A stretch of 64,000 nt of DNA from Papillibacter cinnamivorans DSM 12816 (GTDB lineage: Bacteria > Bacillota > Clostridia > Oscillospirales > Oscillospiraceae), in the NCBI RefSeq assembly GCF_900176335.1, contig NZ_FWXW01000006.1:112843-176842 (forward strand). The letters run 5' to 3'. The notes under the pieces are model-generated. The model saw nothing but the letters and a program-made list of their open reading frames with translations. It ran no database searches and was not told the origin of the DNA. Position 1 is the stretch's first letter, and the number at the start of each line of letters is the position of its first letter. This document shows, piece after piece, positions 16,634 to 25,073 of this stretch. Position numbers and translations under genes: made by a program.

Positions 16634-18844
16634 ATGGAAAAAGACAAAAAAGATAAATCGGAATCACTGGACGAGCTCGGCCTGGAAAATACCACCGAGA
16701 TCCTGCGGGGTCTGGAGGACGTGGATAAGGCGGACTGCTCTCTGGAGGAAATACTGGCGGAATTCCGCGCGGAAAAACCGCTGAAGGTGGATATCCGGAA
16801 ACCCTGGGCAAACGACGGGGAGCTGCCGGAGCCGGACGTGGAGCTGCCCGCACAGGAAGCCGGCGGCGTAGCGTTCACCCCGGAAGAAGCGGGCACCACC
16901 GCGCAGGAAGTACCGCCCGGGCCGGAGATCCCTGAAAAACGGGAAAGCGATGGCGGGAATACCCGGGTGATCCGCCTGGAAGGTTTCCGCAGAGCAAAGG
17001 AGCCGGACGGCGGGGTTTCTTCCGAACCTCCGGCGGAACCCACAGGGAAGACGGGAAAACTGCTCTTCTGGAAGCGGCCGAAGGCGGAACCGGAAGCGGC
17101 GGAACCGGATGAAGAGGAGCAGGAAGAGGAGCAGGAGAACGACGGGAAGGAAGAGCCGGCTGACGGGGGAGAGTCCTTCGGAGAAGCGGAGGAAAAACCC
17201 CACAAGCCGCCCAGGCCGGAGGCGAGGCCGGAGGAAGCCGCCGCATACTACAGCAGGGGTCTCGGAAGTCTCAAGCTGCGGACGGTTTTGGTTTTGCTCA
17301 TCAGCCTTCCCATGTGTTACCTCACCGTCTGGGATAAGCTGAACCTGCCCCTGCCATCTTTTGCCGCGGACAGCCTTTCCGTCCGCGTGTTTGCGCTGCT
17401 GGTGCTTCAGGCGGCGGCGACTTTCCTGGGACTGGACACGGTTTCCCGGGGGCTGTATTCTCTCATCCGGAGAAAGCCGGGAGCGGAAACCGCCGTGGCG
17501 GTTTCCTGCCTTGCCAGCCTTGCCGACGCGGCAACCATGCTGGTGCTCACCGACCGGGGGAATAACCCGCCTTACTGCGCCCTTGCGGCGCTGGCCCTTT
17601 TCTTTACCATGTGGGGAGGGTATCTCAGGCGCCGCGGCATGAAGGACAGCTGCAGGGCAGCGGCGGCCAGCGCCAGGCCCTATCTTGTGTATCACACGGA
17701 GGAAAACGGCTTTTTCAAACGGCAGAGCGGCATCGGGGGATTTGTAACGGGGACGGAGACCCCGGACGCCTCCGACAGGATATTCGGAAGAGTCCTGCCT
17801 CCCGTCCTGCTGGCAGCCTTTCTGTTTTCTCTTATCTCTTCTGCGGGACACGGCAATCCGAAGCTGTTTCTCTGGTGCCTGGCCGCCACGACAGCGGCCG
17901 CGGCCACCTATTCCGGGACGCTTTCCTTCGGCCTTCCTTTGGCTGGTTTGTCCCGACGGCTGTTTCACACGGGGGCGGGCCTTGCCGGCTGGGCCGGATG
18001 CTGCAGTCCGGTTTCCTCCTCCATCGTGCTCACCGACGGGGACCTGTTTCCTGCCGGGACGGTTTCCATCAACGGGATCAAGGTGTTCGGAGACTATTCT
18101 TTGGAAACGGTGACCTCCTATGCCGCAAGTATCATCGCCGCCTCGGGAAGCGGGCTGTCCAAGGCGTTCTGCGAGCTGGTGAAAACTCAGGGCGGTCTTT
18201 TGCGGCAGCCGGATCATTTCAGCTTCTATGAAAACGGCGGATATTCCGCTGAGCTGGAGGGGAAAACGGTCCTTGCCGGCTCCTCCGATTTCATGGCCCT
18301 CATGGGGGTGAGCCTTCCCCGGGGCCTGAAGCTGAAGAGCGGCGTGTTTCTCGCCGTGGACGGTTCGCTGGCGGGGGTATTCGCCATTATGTACAATCCC
18401 AACGAAGGGATCCGCAGCGCCCTGGCCTGCCTCATGCGAAGCAAACTCACGCCGGTTTTTGCGGTTCGGGACTTCAATATTACGCCCGCTATGCTCACAC
18501 GCAAATTCAAGCTTAATTTTTCCCGGTGCGAATTTCCTCCCATCAAGAGGCGGCTGGAGCTTTCCGAAACGGGGGAGGGGAGCAAAGAGAATATCGCGGC
18601 TGTCCTGTGCAGAGAAGGTCTGGTCCCCTATGCCGACGCGGCGGTGGGCGGCCGCCGCCTGAGGACCGCCGTCCGCGCCAGCGCCTGGATCGCCTCCGCG
18701 GGCTCGGCCCTGGGCGTTCTCATGGCGTTTTATCTCACCTACATAGCCGCTTACGACGCCGTGACCCCTTTTCACCTTCTTCTGTATCTTCTGATGTGGT
18801 CGGTTCCCACCTTCCTGATCTCGGGATGGGTCAACCGGTTTTGA
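16634..18844 (+). CDS. P-type-ATPase-like membrane protein lacking the phosphorylation motif
   Basis: 736 residues. Residues 1-205 are a soluble, acidic, Glu/Pro-rich domain. Membrane segments follow at about 215-270, 290-330, 388-435 and 680-735. The centre matches heavy-metal P-type ATPases: AGLAGWAGCCSPVSSSIVL (448-466) sits where the family has the segment before DKTGT, yet the motif reads TDGDLFPAG (467-475), without Asp-Lys-Thr-Gly-Thr. Next come LETVTSYAASIIAASGSGLSKA (where the family has a GSEHPLA segment) and GKTVLAGSSDFM with VFLAVDGSLAGVFAI (nucleotide-domain-like). The usual CPC metal motif and TGD loop are also absent. It cannot act as a normal pump; a regulatory or scaffold role is inference. 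Confidence 0.7.
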   Translation: MEKDKKDKSESLDELGLENTTEILRGLEDVDKADCSLEEILAEFRAEKPLKVDIRKPWANDGELPEPDVELPAQEAGGVAFTPEEAGTTAQEVPPGPEIPEKRESDGGNTRVIRLEGFRRAKEPDGGVSSEPPAEPTGKTGKLLFWKRPKAEPEAAEPDEEEQEEEQENDGKEEPADGGESFGEAEEKPHKPPRPEARPEEAAAYYSRGLGSLKLRTVLVLLISLPMCYLTVWDKLNLPLPSFAADSLSVRVFALLVLQAAATFLGLDTVSRGLYSLIRRKPGAETAVAVSCLASLADAATMLVLTDRGNNPPYCALAALALFFTMWGGYLRRRGMKDSCRAAAASARPYLVYHTEENGFFKRQSGIGGFVTGTETPDASDRIFGRVLPPVLLAAFLFSLISSAGHGNPKLFLWCLAATTAAAATYSGTLSFGLPLAGLSRRLFHTGAGLAGWAGCCSPVSSSIVLTDGDLFPAGTVSINGIKVFGDYSLETVTSYAASIIAASGSGLSKAFCELVKTQGGLLRQPDHFSFYENGGYSAELEGKTVLAGSSDFMALMGVSLPRGLKLKSGVFLAVDGSLAGVFAIMYNPNEGIRSALACLMRSKLTPVFAVRDFNITPAMLTRKFKLNFSRCEFPPIKRRLELSETGEGSKENIAAVLCREGLVPYADAAVGGRRLRTAVRASAWIASAGSALGVLMAFYLTYIAAYDAVTPFHLLLYLLMWSVPTFLISGWVNRF

Positions 18845-18933
18845 CTGAAAGAGAGAGATTTTGCCGAATCTGCCCGGAAAGGTTCAAAAGGGCCCTTTTT
18901 TGCAAAAACATGTGCACTTTCCTAAAACATTTA

Positions 18934-18962
18934 TTGTAATGACTTCTTGTTTGATGTATAAT
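18934..18962 (+). promoter_or_regulatory. Sigma-A promoter of the EF-G-like gene
   Basis: TTGTAA (18934-18939) and TATAAT (18957-18962) with a 17-base spacer, 68 bases before the start codon. The leader carries a perfect 20-base palindrome at 18977-18996 (CTGCGGGCGG and its complement). Confidence 0.8.
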
Positions 18963-19029
18963 TACCAAGACTGATGCTGCGGGCGGCCGCCCGCAGGTTT
19001 CAATGTAAATAGAAGGAGAGGAAACAGAT

Positions 19030-21105
19030 ATGAGCTATTCCGCGCAAAATATACGAAACGTTTGCCTGTTGGGGCACGGCGGCAGTGGAAAGACTTCTCT
19101 TGCCGAAAGCGTGCTCTTTCTGACAAACGGTACCGACCGTCTCGGAAAGGTTGCCGACGGAAACACCGTTTCCGATTTTGACGCGGAGGAAATCAAACGG
19201 CAGATCTCCATCTCTTTGACGGCGCTGCCGGTGGAATACGGCGGATACAAGCTCAATCTGCTGGATACGCCGGGGTATTTCGACTTCGCCGGCGAGACTG
19301 CGGAGGCGCTGCAGGTTGCGGACGCGGGCCTTATCGTATGCCCGGCCAAGGGAGGCATCAGCGTCGGAACCGAAAAGGCCTGGAAATATCTGCAGGAGCG
19401 CAAGCTCCCGCGGGCCATCTATATTTCAAAAACCGACGAGGAAAACGGAGACTTCAACGCTGTGTTCCATGCGCTCCGTGAAAAATACGGCAATGCCGTC
19501 TGCCCCGTGATCGTACCCATCTGGAACGCGGACAAACGGGTGACCGGCATTGTGGACGTGGTGCGCCGGAAGGCCTTTGAGGTCAAAAACGGGAAACGTG
19601 TGGAAATCGACGTTCCCGCGGACAAGGTGGGCGCCATAGACGAATTTTACAACGCGCTTATGGAGACCGTGGCCGAAACCAGCGAGGAGTACATGGAAAA
19701 GTTCTTCTCGGGAGAGGCCTTTACCTACGAGGAGATTGTTTCGGGGCTTCGCAAAGGCATCCGCGACCTGTCGCTGGTACCCGTTTACTGCGGAAGCGCC
19801 GTCACCGGCCTCGGCACCCTGCCGCTTCTGGACGGGCTTGTGAGCCTTTTCCCCTCTCCTCTGGAACGGCCCGCGGTTCCGGGAACCGACGCCGCGGGAG
19901 AGCCGACGGAGGTGGCGATCGATCCCAACGGTCCTGCCTGTGCCCTCGTGTTCAAGACCGTATCCGACCAGTACGGAAAGTTCTCCTTCTTCAAGGTGAT
20001 CTCCGGCTGCATCACCACGGATCTGGTGATGACCAACGCCAGGACCGGCGGAACGGAAAAGATGGGCCATATCTTTTTTATGAAGGGCAAGAAGAGCACC
20101 GAGGTGAAGGAAATCTGCTGCGGAGATATCGGAGCGGTGGCTAAGCTCAACGAAACCAAGACCGGCGATACTCTGTGCGATTCCAAGCGGGTGGTTTCCC
20201 TGGCCCCCATTCCCTTTGCCGAGCCCTGCTATTCCATGGCGATTTTCCCGAAGGTCAAGGGGCAGGAGGATAAAATCTCTTCCGGTCTCCAAAGGCTTTC
20301 CGAGGAGGATCCGTCTTTCTCTGTGGTTAACAACGGCGAAACCAAGCAGATGGTCGTGACCGGAGCCGGAGATATCCAGCTGGACGTGCTTTGCTCCAAG
20401 CTCAAGAACCGCTTCGGCGTGGATGCCGAGCTGCAGCCGGCCCGCGTCGCTTACCGGGAAAAGATCCGGAAGAAGGTCAAGGTCCAGGGAAGACACAAGA
20501 AGCAGTCCGGCGGACATGGGCAGTTCGGAGACGTATGGATCGAGTTCGAGCCGGGAGACACCGAAGAGCTGACCTTTACCGAGAATATTTTCGGCGGAAG
20601 CGTGCCGAAGAACTTTCATCCCGCGGTGGAAAAGGGTCTTCGGGAGTCAGTGCAGCGGGGCGTTCTGGCGGGATACCCGGTGGTTTTCCTGAAGGCAACT
20701 CTGGTGGACGGCTCCTACCACCCGGTGGATTCCTCCGAAATGGCCTTTAAAACGGCCGCGTCTCTGGCCTATAAGGCGGGCCTTCCCCAGGCGGGCCCCG
20801 TGCTGCTGGAGCCTATCGGCTCGCTGAAGGTGACGGTGCCGGACAGCTATATGGGCGACATCATCGGCGATCTCAACAAGCGCCGCGGCCGCGTCATGGG
20901 CATGAACCCCACCGGAACGGGTGATCAGGTGGTGGAGGCCGAGGTGCCCATGGCCGAAATGGGCAGTTATGCCATCGACCTGCGGTCCATGACACAGGGC
21001 AGGGGATCTTTCAGCTTTAATTTCGTGCGCTATGAGGAAACGCCTCCGGCGATCCAGCAGAAGGTGATCGAGGACGCCAAGGCAACCATGGATCAGGGCG
21101 AATAA
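19030..21105 (+). CDS. Elongation factor G-like GTPase (EF-G paralogue)
   Basis: A 691-residue translational GTPase with the EF-G domain order: G domain with P-loop GHGGSGKTSL, DTPGYFDF (G3) and SKTDEE in place of the usual NKxD (G4), then domains II to V including FPKVKGQEDKISSGLQRLSEEDPSF and GRVMGMNP. The GHGGSGKT loop, instead of the AHIDAGKT of true EF-G, marks the EF-G-like subgroup, of uncertain role. It may aid translocation or recycling under stress (inference). GAAGGAGAGG precedes the ATG and it has its own strong promoter and terminator, so it forms a single-gene unit. Confidence 0.9.
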   Translation: MSYSAQNIRNVCLLGHGGSGKTSLAESVLFLTNGTDRLGKVADGNTVSDFDAEEIKRQISISLTALPVEYGGYKLNLLDTPGYFDFAGETAEALQVADAGLIVCPAKGGISVGTEKAWKYLQERKLPRAIYISKTDEENGDFNAVFHALREKYGNAVCPVIVPIWNADKRVTGIVDVVRRKAFEVKNGKRVEIDVPADKVGAIDEFYNALMETVAETSEEYMEKFFSGEAFTYEEIVSGLRKGIRDLSLVPVYCGSAVTGLGTLPLLDGLVSLFPSPLERPAVPGTDAAGEPTEVAIDPNGPACALVFKTVSDQYGKFSFFKVISGCITTDLVMTNARTGGTEKMGHIFFMKGKKSTEVKEICCGDIGAVAKLNETKTGDTLCDSKRVVSLAPIPFAEPCYSMAIFPKVKGQEDKISSGLQRLSEEDPSFSVVNNGETKQMVVTGAGDIQLDVLCSKLKNRFGVDAELQPARVAYREKIRKKVKVQGRHKKQSGGHGQFGDVWIEFEPGDTEELTFTENIFGGSVPKNFHPAVEKGLRESVQRGVLAGYPVVFLKATLVDGSYHPVDSSEMAFKTAASLAYKAGLPQAGPVLLEPIGSLKVTVPDSYMGDIIGDLNKRRGRVMGMNPTGTGDQVVEAEVPMAEMGSYAIDLRSMTQGRGSFSFNFVRYEETPPAIQQKVIEDAKATMDQGE

Positions 21106-21126
21106 AAGAGTTTCGATTTCATTCAA

Positions 21127-21171
21127 AAAGGGGCGTTTTGCAATGCCGGCGGCATTGCAAAACGCCCCTTT
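21127..21171 (+). terminator. Terminator after the EF-G-like gene
   Basis: Perfect 21-bp stem (arms 21127-21147 and 21151-21171) with a 3-base loop, followed by CCGG and five T. Confidence 0.85.
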
Positions 21172-21248
21172 CCGGTTTTTCGGATCGTTTCCCGCAAAGG
21201 ACCTGCCGCCGGGCGCTTTCCATCGAAATCCTTTGGGGGAGGTTGCTG

Positions 21249-21276
21249 TTGCAAAACTGCAAAGTCATGATACAAT
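21249..21276 (+). promoter_or_regulatory. Probable sigma-A promoter of the sigma-54 activator gene
   Basis: TTGCAA (21249-21254) and TACAAT (21271-21276) with a 16-base spacer, 37 bases before the start codon. The start of the spacer forms a TTGCA / TGCAA inverted repeat. Confidence 0.65.
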
Positions 21277-21312
21277 AGATGGTAACTGCAAGCCTCGCAG
21301 GGAGGTGACGGC

Positions 21313-22824
21313 ATGTACGGTGAAGAGGTTTGGCTGAAAATCCAGGAGCTGAAGCGCCTGACCGAGGAACTGGAGGGAAAACCCCTTATCAGCGGGGAAG
21401 ATAAAACGGAGCTGAAGCGCTGTGCCGGGGAGCTGCTGCGGGAGTATAACGCCTATAAGGCGGAAAATATCAACTTCAAAGCCGTGGTGGACAATCTGGT
21501 GGAAGGGGTCTACGTGACCGACCGGCGTGACGTCACGCAGTACGTAAACCCCGCGTATCTCAAGCACACGGGCACCCAGAGAGAAAAGGTCCTGGGACGA
21601 ACGGTGCAGGAAATCGTCGACGAGGGCATATTGTATCGGGAGCCTCAAAACGGGGAGCAGCGCAAAAGCACGCCGGATGTTCTGAAAAGCAGAGACGGTC
21701 ACGTGATCCGCGGATATGTTACAAGTATCCCCGCGTTTGACGAGGGAGGGGATCTCCGGAGGGTGATCGTGAGTGTGTTCGACACGCAGAAGCTGAAGAT
21801 CCGGGAGGACACTTCCCTCCACCGGCACGGCGGAGAGGAGCCCATCGAGATATGGGAGGACTTCGGCAAAGAGGGAGACAACCCCATGATCGGCTCGGAT
21901 CCCTCCATGCGGAAGATCAAGCGGACCATCCTGCGCGCCGCCCCGACGGACGTGACCATCCTGATCACCGGGGAATCCGGCGTGGGGAAGGAAGCCGTGG
22001 CGGATAAAATCTATCAGTTCAGCAAACGCGGGGACGGGCCGTATGTGAAGGTAAACTGCGCCGCCATTCCCACGAACCTTCTGGAGTCGGAGCTTTTCGG
22101 CTATGAAAAGGGCGCGTTTACCGGGGCCAACCCCGCGGGCAAGGCGGGACTCTTCGAGCTGGCGGATCACGGAACCATCCTCCTGGACGAAATCGGAGAT
22201 CTGTCCCCGGAGCTGCAGATCAAGCTCCTGCGGGTACTGCAGCAAAAGGAACTGATGCGCATCGGAGCGACACGGCCCACCCGGCTGGACGTGCGGATCA
22301 TTGCGGCCACCAACGCGGACCTGAAAAAAAAGATTTTGGAAGGCAAATTCCGGGAGGATTTGTATTACAGGCTCAGTGTAGTTCTTGTCGACGTGCCTCC
22401 TCTGCGGGAGCGGAAACAGGATATCGGGAGGCTCACGGGGTATTATTTCGAGAAATACTGCCTCAAGCACGGGCGAAAACTCCGGCTCACGGACGAGGCC
22501 AGGATGCTTTTTCAGAGCTATGAGTGGCCCGGGAACGTGCGGGAGCTTCAGAACGTGATTGAAAACGCCGTTATCTGCTCGGAGGGAGAGCAGGTGGAAG
22601 CTGCGGGATTTTCCGAACGGCTGGGGTTCGAAACGCCGCCGACGGCGGGGGAGCCCTTCAGCCTGCAGAGCGCTTTGGACAGCTATGAAAAGGGCCTCAT
22701 CGAGGCGGCGCTGGCGGAAACCGGCGGAGTAAGGCGAGCCGCGGCATTCCTCAATGTGGATCCCTCCACCATCTCCAGGAAGGCAAGAAAATTCTGCATT
22801 CGGATCGAACATAAAGACAAATGA
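21313..22824 (+). CDS. PAS-domain sigma-54-dependent transcriptional activator
   Basis: 503 residues. A coiled N-terminal stretch (1-50) leads to a PAS sensor domain (about 52-155, [15 protein letters not shown]), then a sigma-54 AAA+ module with Walker A GESGVGKE (220-227), the GAFTGA loop that contacts sigma-54 (267-272), LLDEIGDL and the R-finger region, and a Fis-type HTH near 455-500. Such proteins open promoters made by sigma-54 RNA polymerase in response to a ligand of the PAS domain. GGGAGGTGA precedes the ATG. It is the first gene of the acyl-CoA cluster and is probably its regulator (inference from position). Confidence 0.93.
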   Translation: MYGEEVWLKIQELKRLTEELEGKPLISGEDKTELKRCAGELLREYNAYKAENINFKAVVDNLVEGVYVTDRRDVTQYVNPAYLKHTGTQREKVLGRTVQEIVDEGILYREPQNGEQRKSTPDVLKSRDGHVIRGYVTSIPAFDEGGDLRRVIVSVFDTQKLKIREDTSLHRHGGEEPIEIWEDFGKEGDNPMIGSDPSMRKIKRTILRAAPTDVTILITGESGVGKEAVADKIYQFSKRGDGPYVKVNCAAIPTNLLESELFGYEKGAFTGANPAGKAGLFELADHGTILLDEIGDLSPELQIKLLRVLQQKELMRIGATRPTRLDVRIIAATNADLKKKILEGKFREDLYYRLSVVLVDVPPLRERKQDIGRLTGYYFEKYCLKHGRKLRLTDEARMLFQSYEWPGNVRELQNVIENAVICSEGEQVEAAGFSERLGFETPPTAGEPFSLQSALDSYEKGLIEAALAETGGVRRAAAFLNVDPSTISRKARKFCIRIEHKDK

Positions 22825-22992
22825 CGAAGACGTTTTTCCCACTGGTGGGGAATCATAAAAGCCGGCTGATTTCAGCCTGAATATAACAAAATTCGGCGTG
22901 CCGTCCGCCGGAACGAACGGCAGAGGCCGCGCTCAAAATACAGCCGGGGCAGACGCCGGCGATATCCGGGGAGCGGCGCAGGGAGAAAACGT

Positions 22993-23973
22993 ATGATCGA
23001 ACACATTAAGGGGAATATCTACCGCATCTTTGTTCCCCTCCCCAGAAACCCCCTGAAATATCTCAACAGCTACTTCATCCGGGGAGAAGGAAGAAGCCTG
23101 CTGATCGATACGGGATTTCGGCAGGAGGCCTGCCGGACCGCCCTGGAGGAAGGCCTGAAGGAGCTGGGGGCGGATATGGACCGGACCGATATCTTCCTCA
23201 CCCACGTCCACGCGGACCATTCGGGACTGGCTCCCAGCATCGCCTCAGAGGACACCCGAATTTTTATCAGCAGTACGGACGCGGTCTTTCTGGAGATAGC
23301 GGACAGGGCGCAGCGGTGGAAATCCTTCGACGTCATGTATCTATCCGAGGGTTTTCCCCTGGAGGAGATCAAGCAGGCCACGGGGCACAATCCCGCCAGG
23401 GATCTGTCTCCGGAAGCCTATTCCAAATACATCCACATGGAGGACGGAGACATGCTCCACTACGGGGGGCACGACCTCAAGTGCATCCTGACGCCGGGCC
23501 ATACGCCGGGACACATGTGCCTGTACGACGAAAAAGAGAAGATCATGTTTCTGGGGGACCATGTGCTCTTCGACATCACTCCCAACATCGTCCGCTGGGT
23601 CACGGTGGAAAACTCGCTGAAAAACTATCTGGAAAACCTCAAGAAGATCAGCGGGTACGAGATCGAACTGCCGCTGCCGGCCCATCGGGAGGTGAGCGGC
23701 ACGGTGAAGGAGCGGGCGGAGAACATCCGGAAGCATCACGAGGTGCGGCTGCAGGAGGCACTAAACGCAATCCGGGAGTACCCGGGCATGACGGCCTATC
23801 AAACCGCCGGGCATATGACCTGGGACGTCCGAAGCGATTCCTGGGAGACCTTCCCCCTGGCGCAAAAATGGTTTGCCGTGGGCGAAACCCTTTCCCATCT
23901 GGACTATCTCCGCCTGGAGGGGAAGATCCGGAGGGAAGAGCGGGACGGAGTTGGCATTTATTTTGCTGTATAA
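22993..23973 (+). CDS. Metallo-beta-lactamase-fold hydrolase
   Basis: 326 residues. The zinc site HVHADH (71-76) is intact, followed by the later metal ligands in TPGHTPGHMCLY (the His after TPG) and FLGDHV (the bridging Asp), with a final His in LPAHRE. The C-terminal 80 residues form an extra helical region as in the larger glyoxalase-II-like members. Substrates in this family are usually thioesters or lactones, so a thioesterase or lactonase role with the nearby acyl-CoA enzymes is plausible (inference). GGGAG precedes the ATG. It lies between the sigma-54 activator and an SDR gene. Confidence 0.85.
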   Translation: MIEHIKGNIYRIFVPLPRNPLKYLNSYFIRGEGRSLLIDTGFRQEACRTALEEGLKELGADMDRTDIFLTHVHADHSGLAPSIASEDTRIFISSTDAVFLEIADRAQRWKSFDVMYLSEGFPLEEIKQATGHNPARDLSPEAYSKYIHMEDGDMLHYGGHDLKCILTPGHTPGHMCLYDEKEKIMFLGDHVLFDITPNIVRWVTVENSLKNYLENLKKISGYEIELPLPAHREVSGTVKERAENIRKHHEVRLQEALNAIREYPGMTAYQTAGHMTWDVRSDSWETFPLAQKWFAVGETLSHLDYLRLEGKIRREERDGVGIYFAV

Positions 23974-23986
23974 TTGAATAGATCCT

Positions 23987-24022
23987 GAAAACAGAATTTT
24001 TCCTGAGAAAAATTCTGTTTTC
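23987..24022 (+). terminator. Perfect 16-bp hairpin after the MBL gene
   Basis: GAAAACAGAATTTTTC and its complement GAAAAATTCTGTTTTC with a 4-base loop, 14 bases after the stop. There is no T run after the stem, so it may be a weak terminator or a processing hairpin. Confidence 0.5.
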
Positions 24023-24069
24023 GCATATTCAGGGTCCGAAACGGAGGACCGAGACGGGAGAAGAGAAAT

Positions 24070-24846
24070 ATGAATCTGGAGAAAAACGGCGCGGAACTGG
24101 AAGGAAAGGTGGCCATTGTCACCGGAAGCACACGGGGAATCGGACGGGCCATTGCCGAAGCGCTCGCCGGAGCGGGGGCCTCGGTGGTTGTCACCAGCCG
24201 GAACCAGCAGGACTGCGACAGGACGGCCGCGGAGCTGGAAACATTAGGCCACAGCGCCCTGGGCATATCCATCGACGCGTCGGTCCCCGAACGGGTACAA
24301 ACGCTTGTAGCCAAGACCACAGAACACTTCGGGAGACTGGATATCCTGGTGAACAACGCGGGCATTGGCGGCGAGGAAAAACCCATATTGGATATGACGG
24401 AAACGGAGTGGGACAAAACACTTTCCATTAACCTCAAGGGCGCATATTTCACCGCCCAGGCCGCAGCCAGGCAGATGAAGGCGCAGGGTACCGGGGGAAG
24501 AATCGTCAACATCGTCTCTCTTGCGGGAATCCTGGCGCCCAAATACGCCTCACCCTACAGCGCCGCCAAGGCGGGTCTCATGCACCTGACCAAAATCATG
24601 GCAAACGAATGGGCGCGCTACGGTATCCGCGTCAACGCGGTGGCCCCCGGATACATTGAAACCGATATGACGCGGGATCTGATGGCGGACGAAAAAAACG
24701 CCAAGGCCGTCATGTCCAAGATTGCCCTGCGGCGCTTCGGGAAGGCTTCCGACGTGGCGGGAGCAGTACTGTTTCTGGTTTCCGGCGCGTCGGACTATGT
24801 CACCGGCGTCACCATCCCCGTGGACGGAGGTATGCACGCGGTCTGA
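24070..24846 (+). CDS. Short-chain dehydrogenase/reductase (FabG-like)
   Basis: 258 residues, the usual SDR length. The cofactor motif is TGSTRGIG, then NNAG, the catalytic Ser in IVNIVSLAG, YSAAK (Tyr and Lys), and a PGYIETDM loop. It oxidises or reduces a hydroxy/keto group with NAD(P). A second SDR at 26698 has similar length and shares the NEWARYG segment, so the two may be duplicates with different substrates. It lies just before the GTTGC inverted-repeat region and the dehydratase gene. The substrate, perhaps a hydroxyacyl-CoA or hydroxy acid, is inference. Confidence 0.9.
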   Translation: MNLEKNGAELEGKVAIVTGSTRGIGRAIAEALAGAGASVVVTSRNQQDCDRTAAELETLGHSALGISIDASVPERVQTLVAKTTEHFGRLDILVNNAGIGGEEKPILDMTETEWDKTLSINLKGAYFTAQAAARQMKAQGTGGRIVNIVSLAGILAPKYASPYSAAKAGLMHLTKIMANEWARYGIRVNAVAPGYIETDMTRDLMADEKNAKAVMSKIALRRFGKASDVAGAVLFLVSGASDYVTGVTIPVDGGMHAV

Positions 24847-24874
24847 TATTGCTATGCAAAAGGTTAGTAAAACG

Positions 24875-24981
24875 CGTTGCAAAAACGCAACGGCGTTGCG
24901 CAACGGCAGATTTGCTTCGGAGAGAACGCGGTTCTCAAAAAAGAGAGTAAGCAGTTGAAACGGTGTTGCATCACCGCAACA
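24875..24981 (+). promoter_or_regulatory. Three GTTGC/GCAAC inverted repeats ahead of the dehydratase gene
   Basis: CGTTGC-N6-GCAACG (24875-24892), the palindrome CGTTGCGCAACG (24894-24905) and TGTTGC-N6-GCAACA (24964-24981) share one half-site. They look like activator-binding sites upstream of the 4-hydroxybutyryl-CoA dehydratase gene. The stretch 24955-24970 (TTGAAACGGTGTTGCA) partly fits a sigma-54 -24/-12 promoter, with TTGCA perfect but the -24 element weak. About 90 bases then lead to the start codon. Confidence 0.55.
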
Positions 24982-25073
24982 AAACCGTTTCCGTACCTGA
25001 TACGCAAATGCCGGATTAATGAGCATATAAAAAAATCTCAACATTAACACTTTCAATCAAGGAGGAAAAACAA

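Noticed and set aside
16664..18775. A 703-codon minus-strand frame over the P-type-ATPase-like gene
   Set aside because: The plus frame has membrane segments and family matches; the minus frame is low-complexity Arg/Gly-rich sequence.
22825..22992. A sigma-54 promoter ahead of the MBL gene
   Set aside because: No GG-N10-GC element of adequate quality was found in this stretch.
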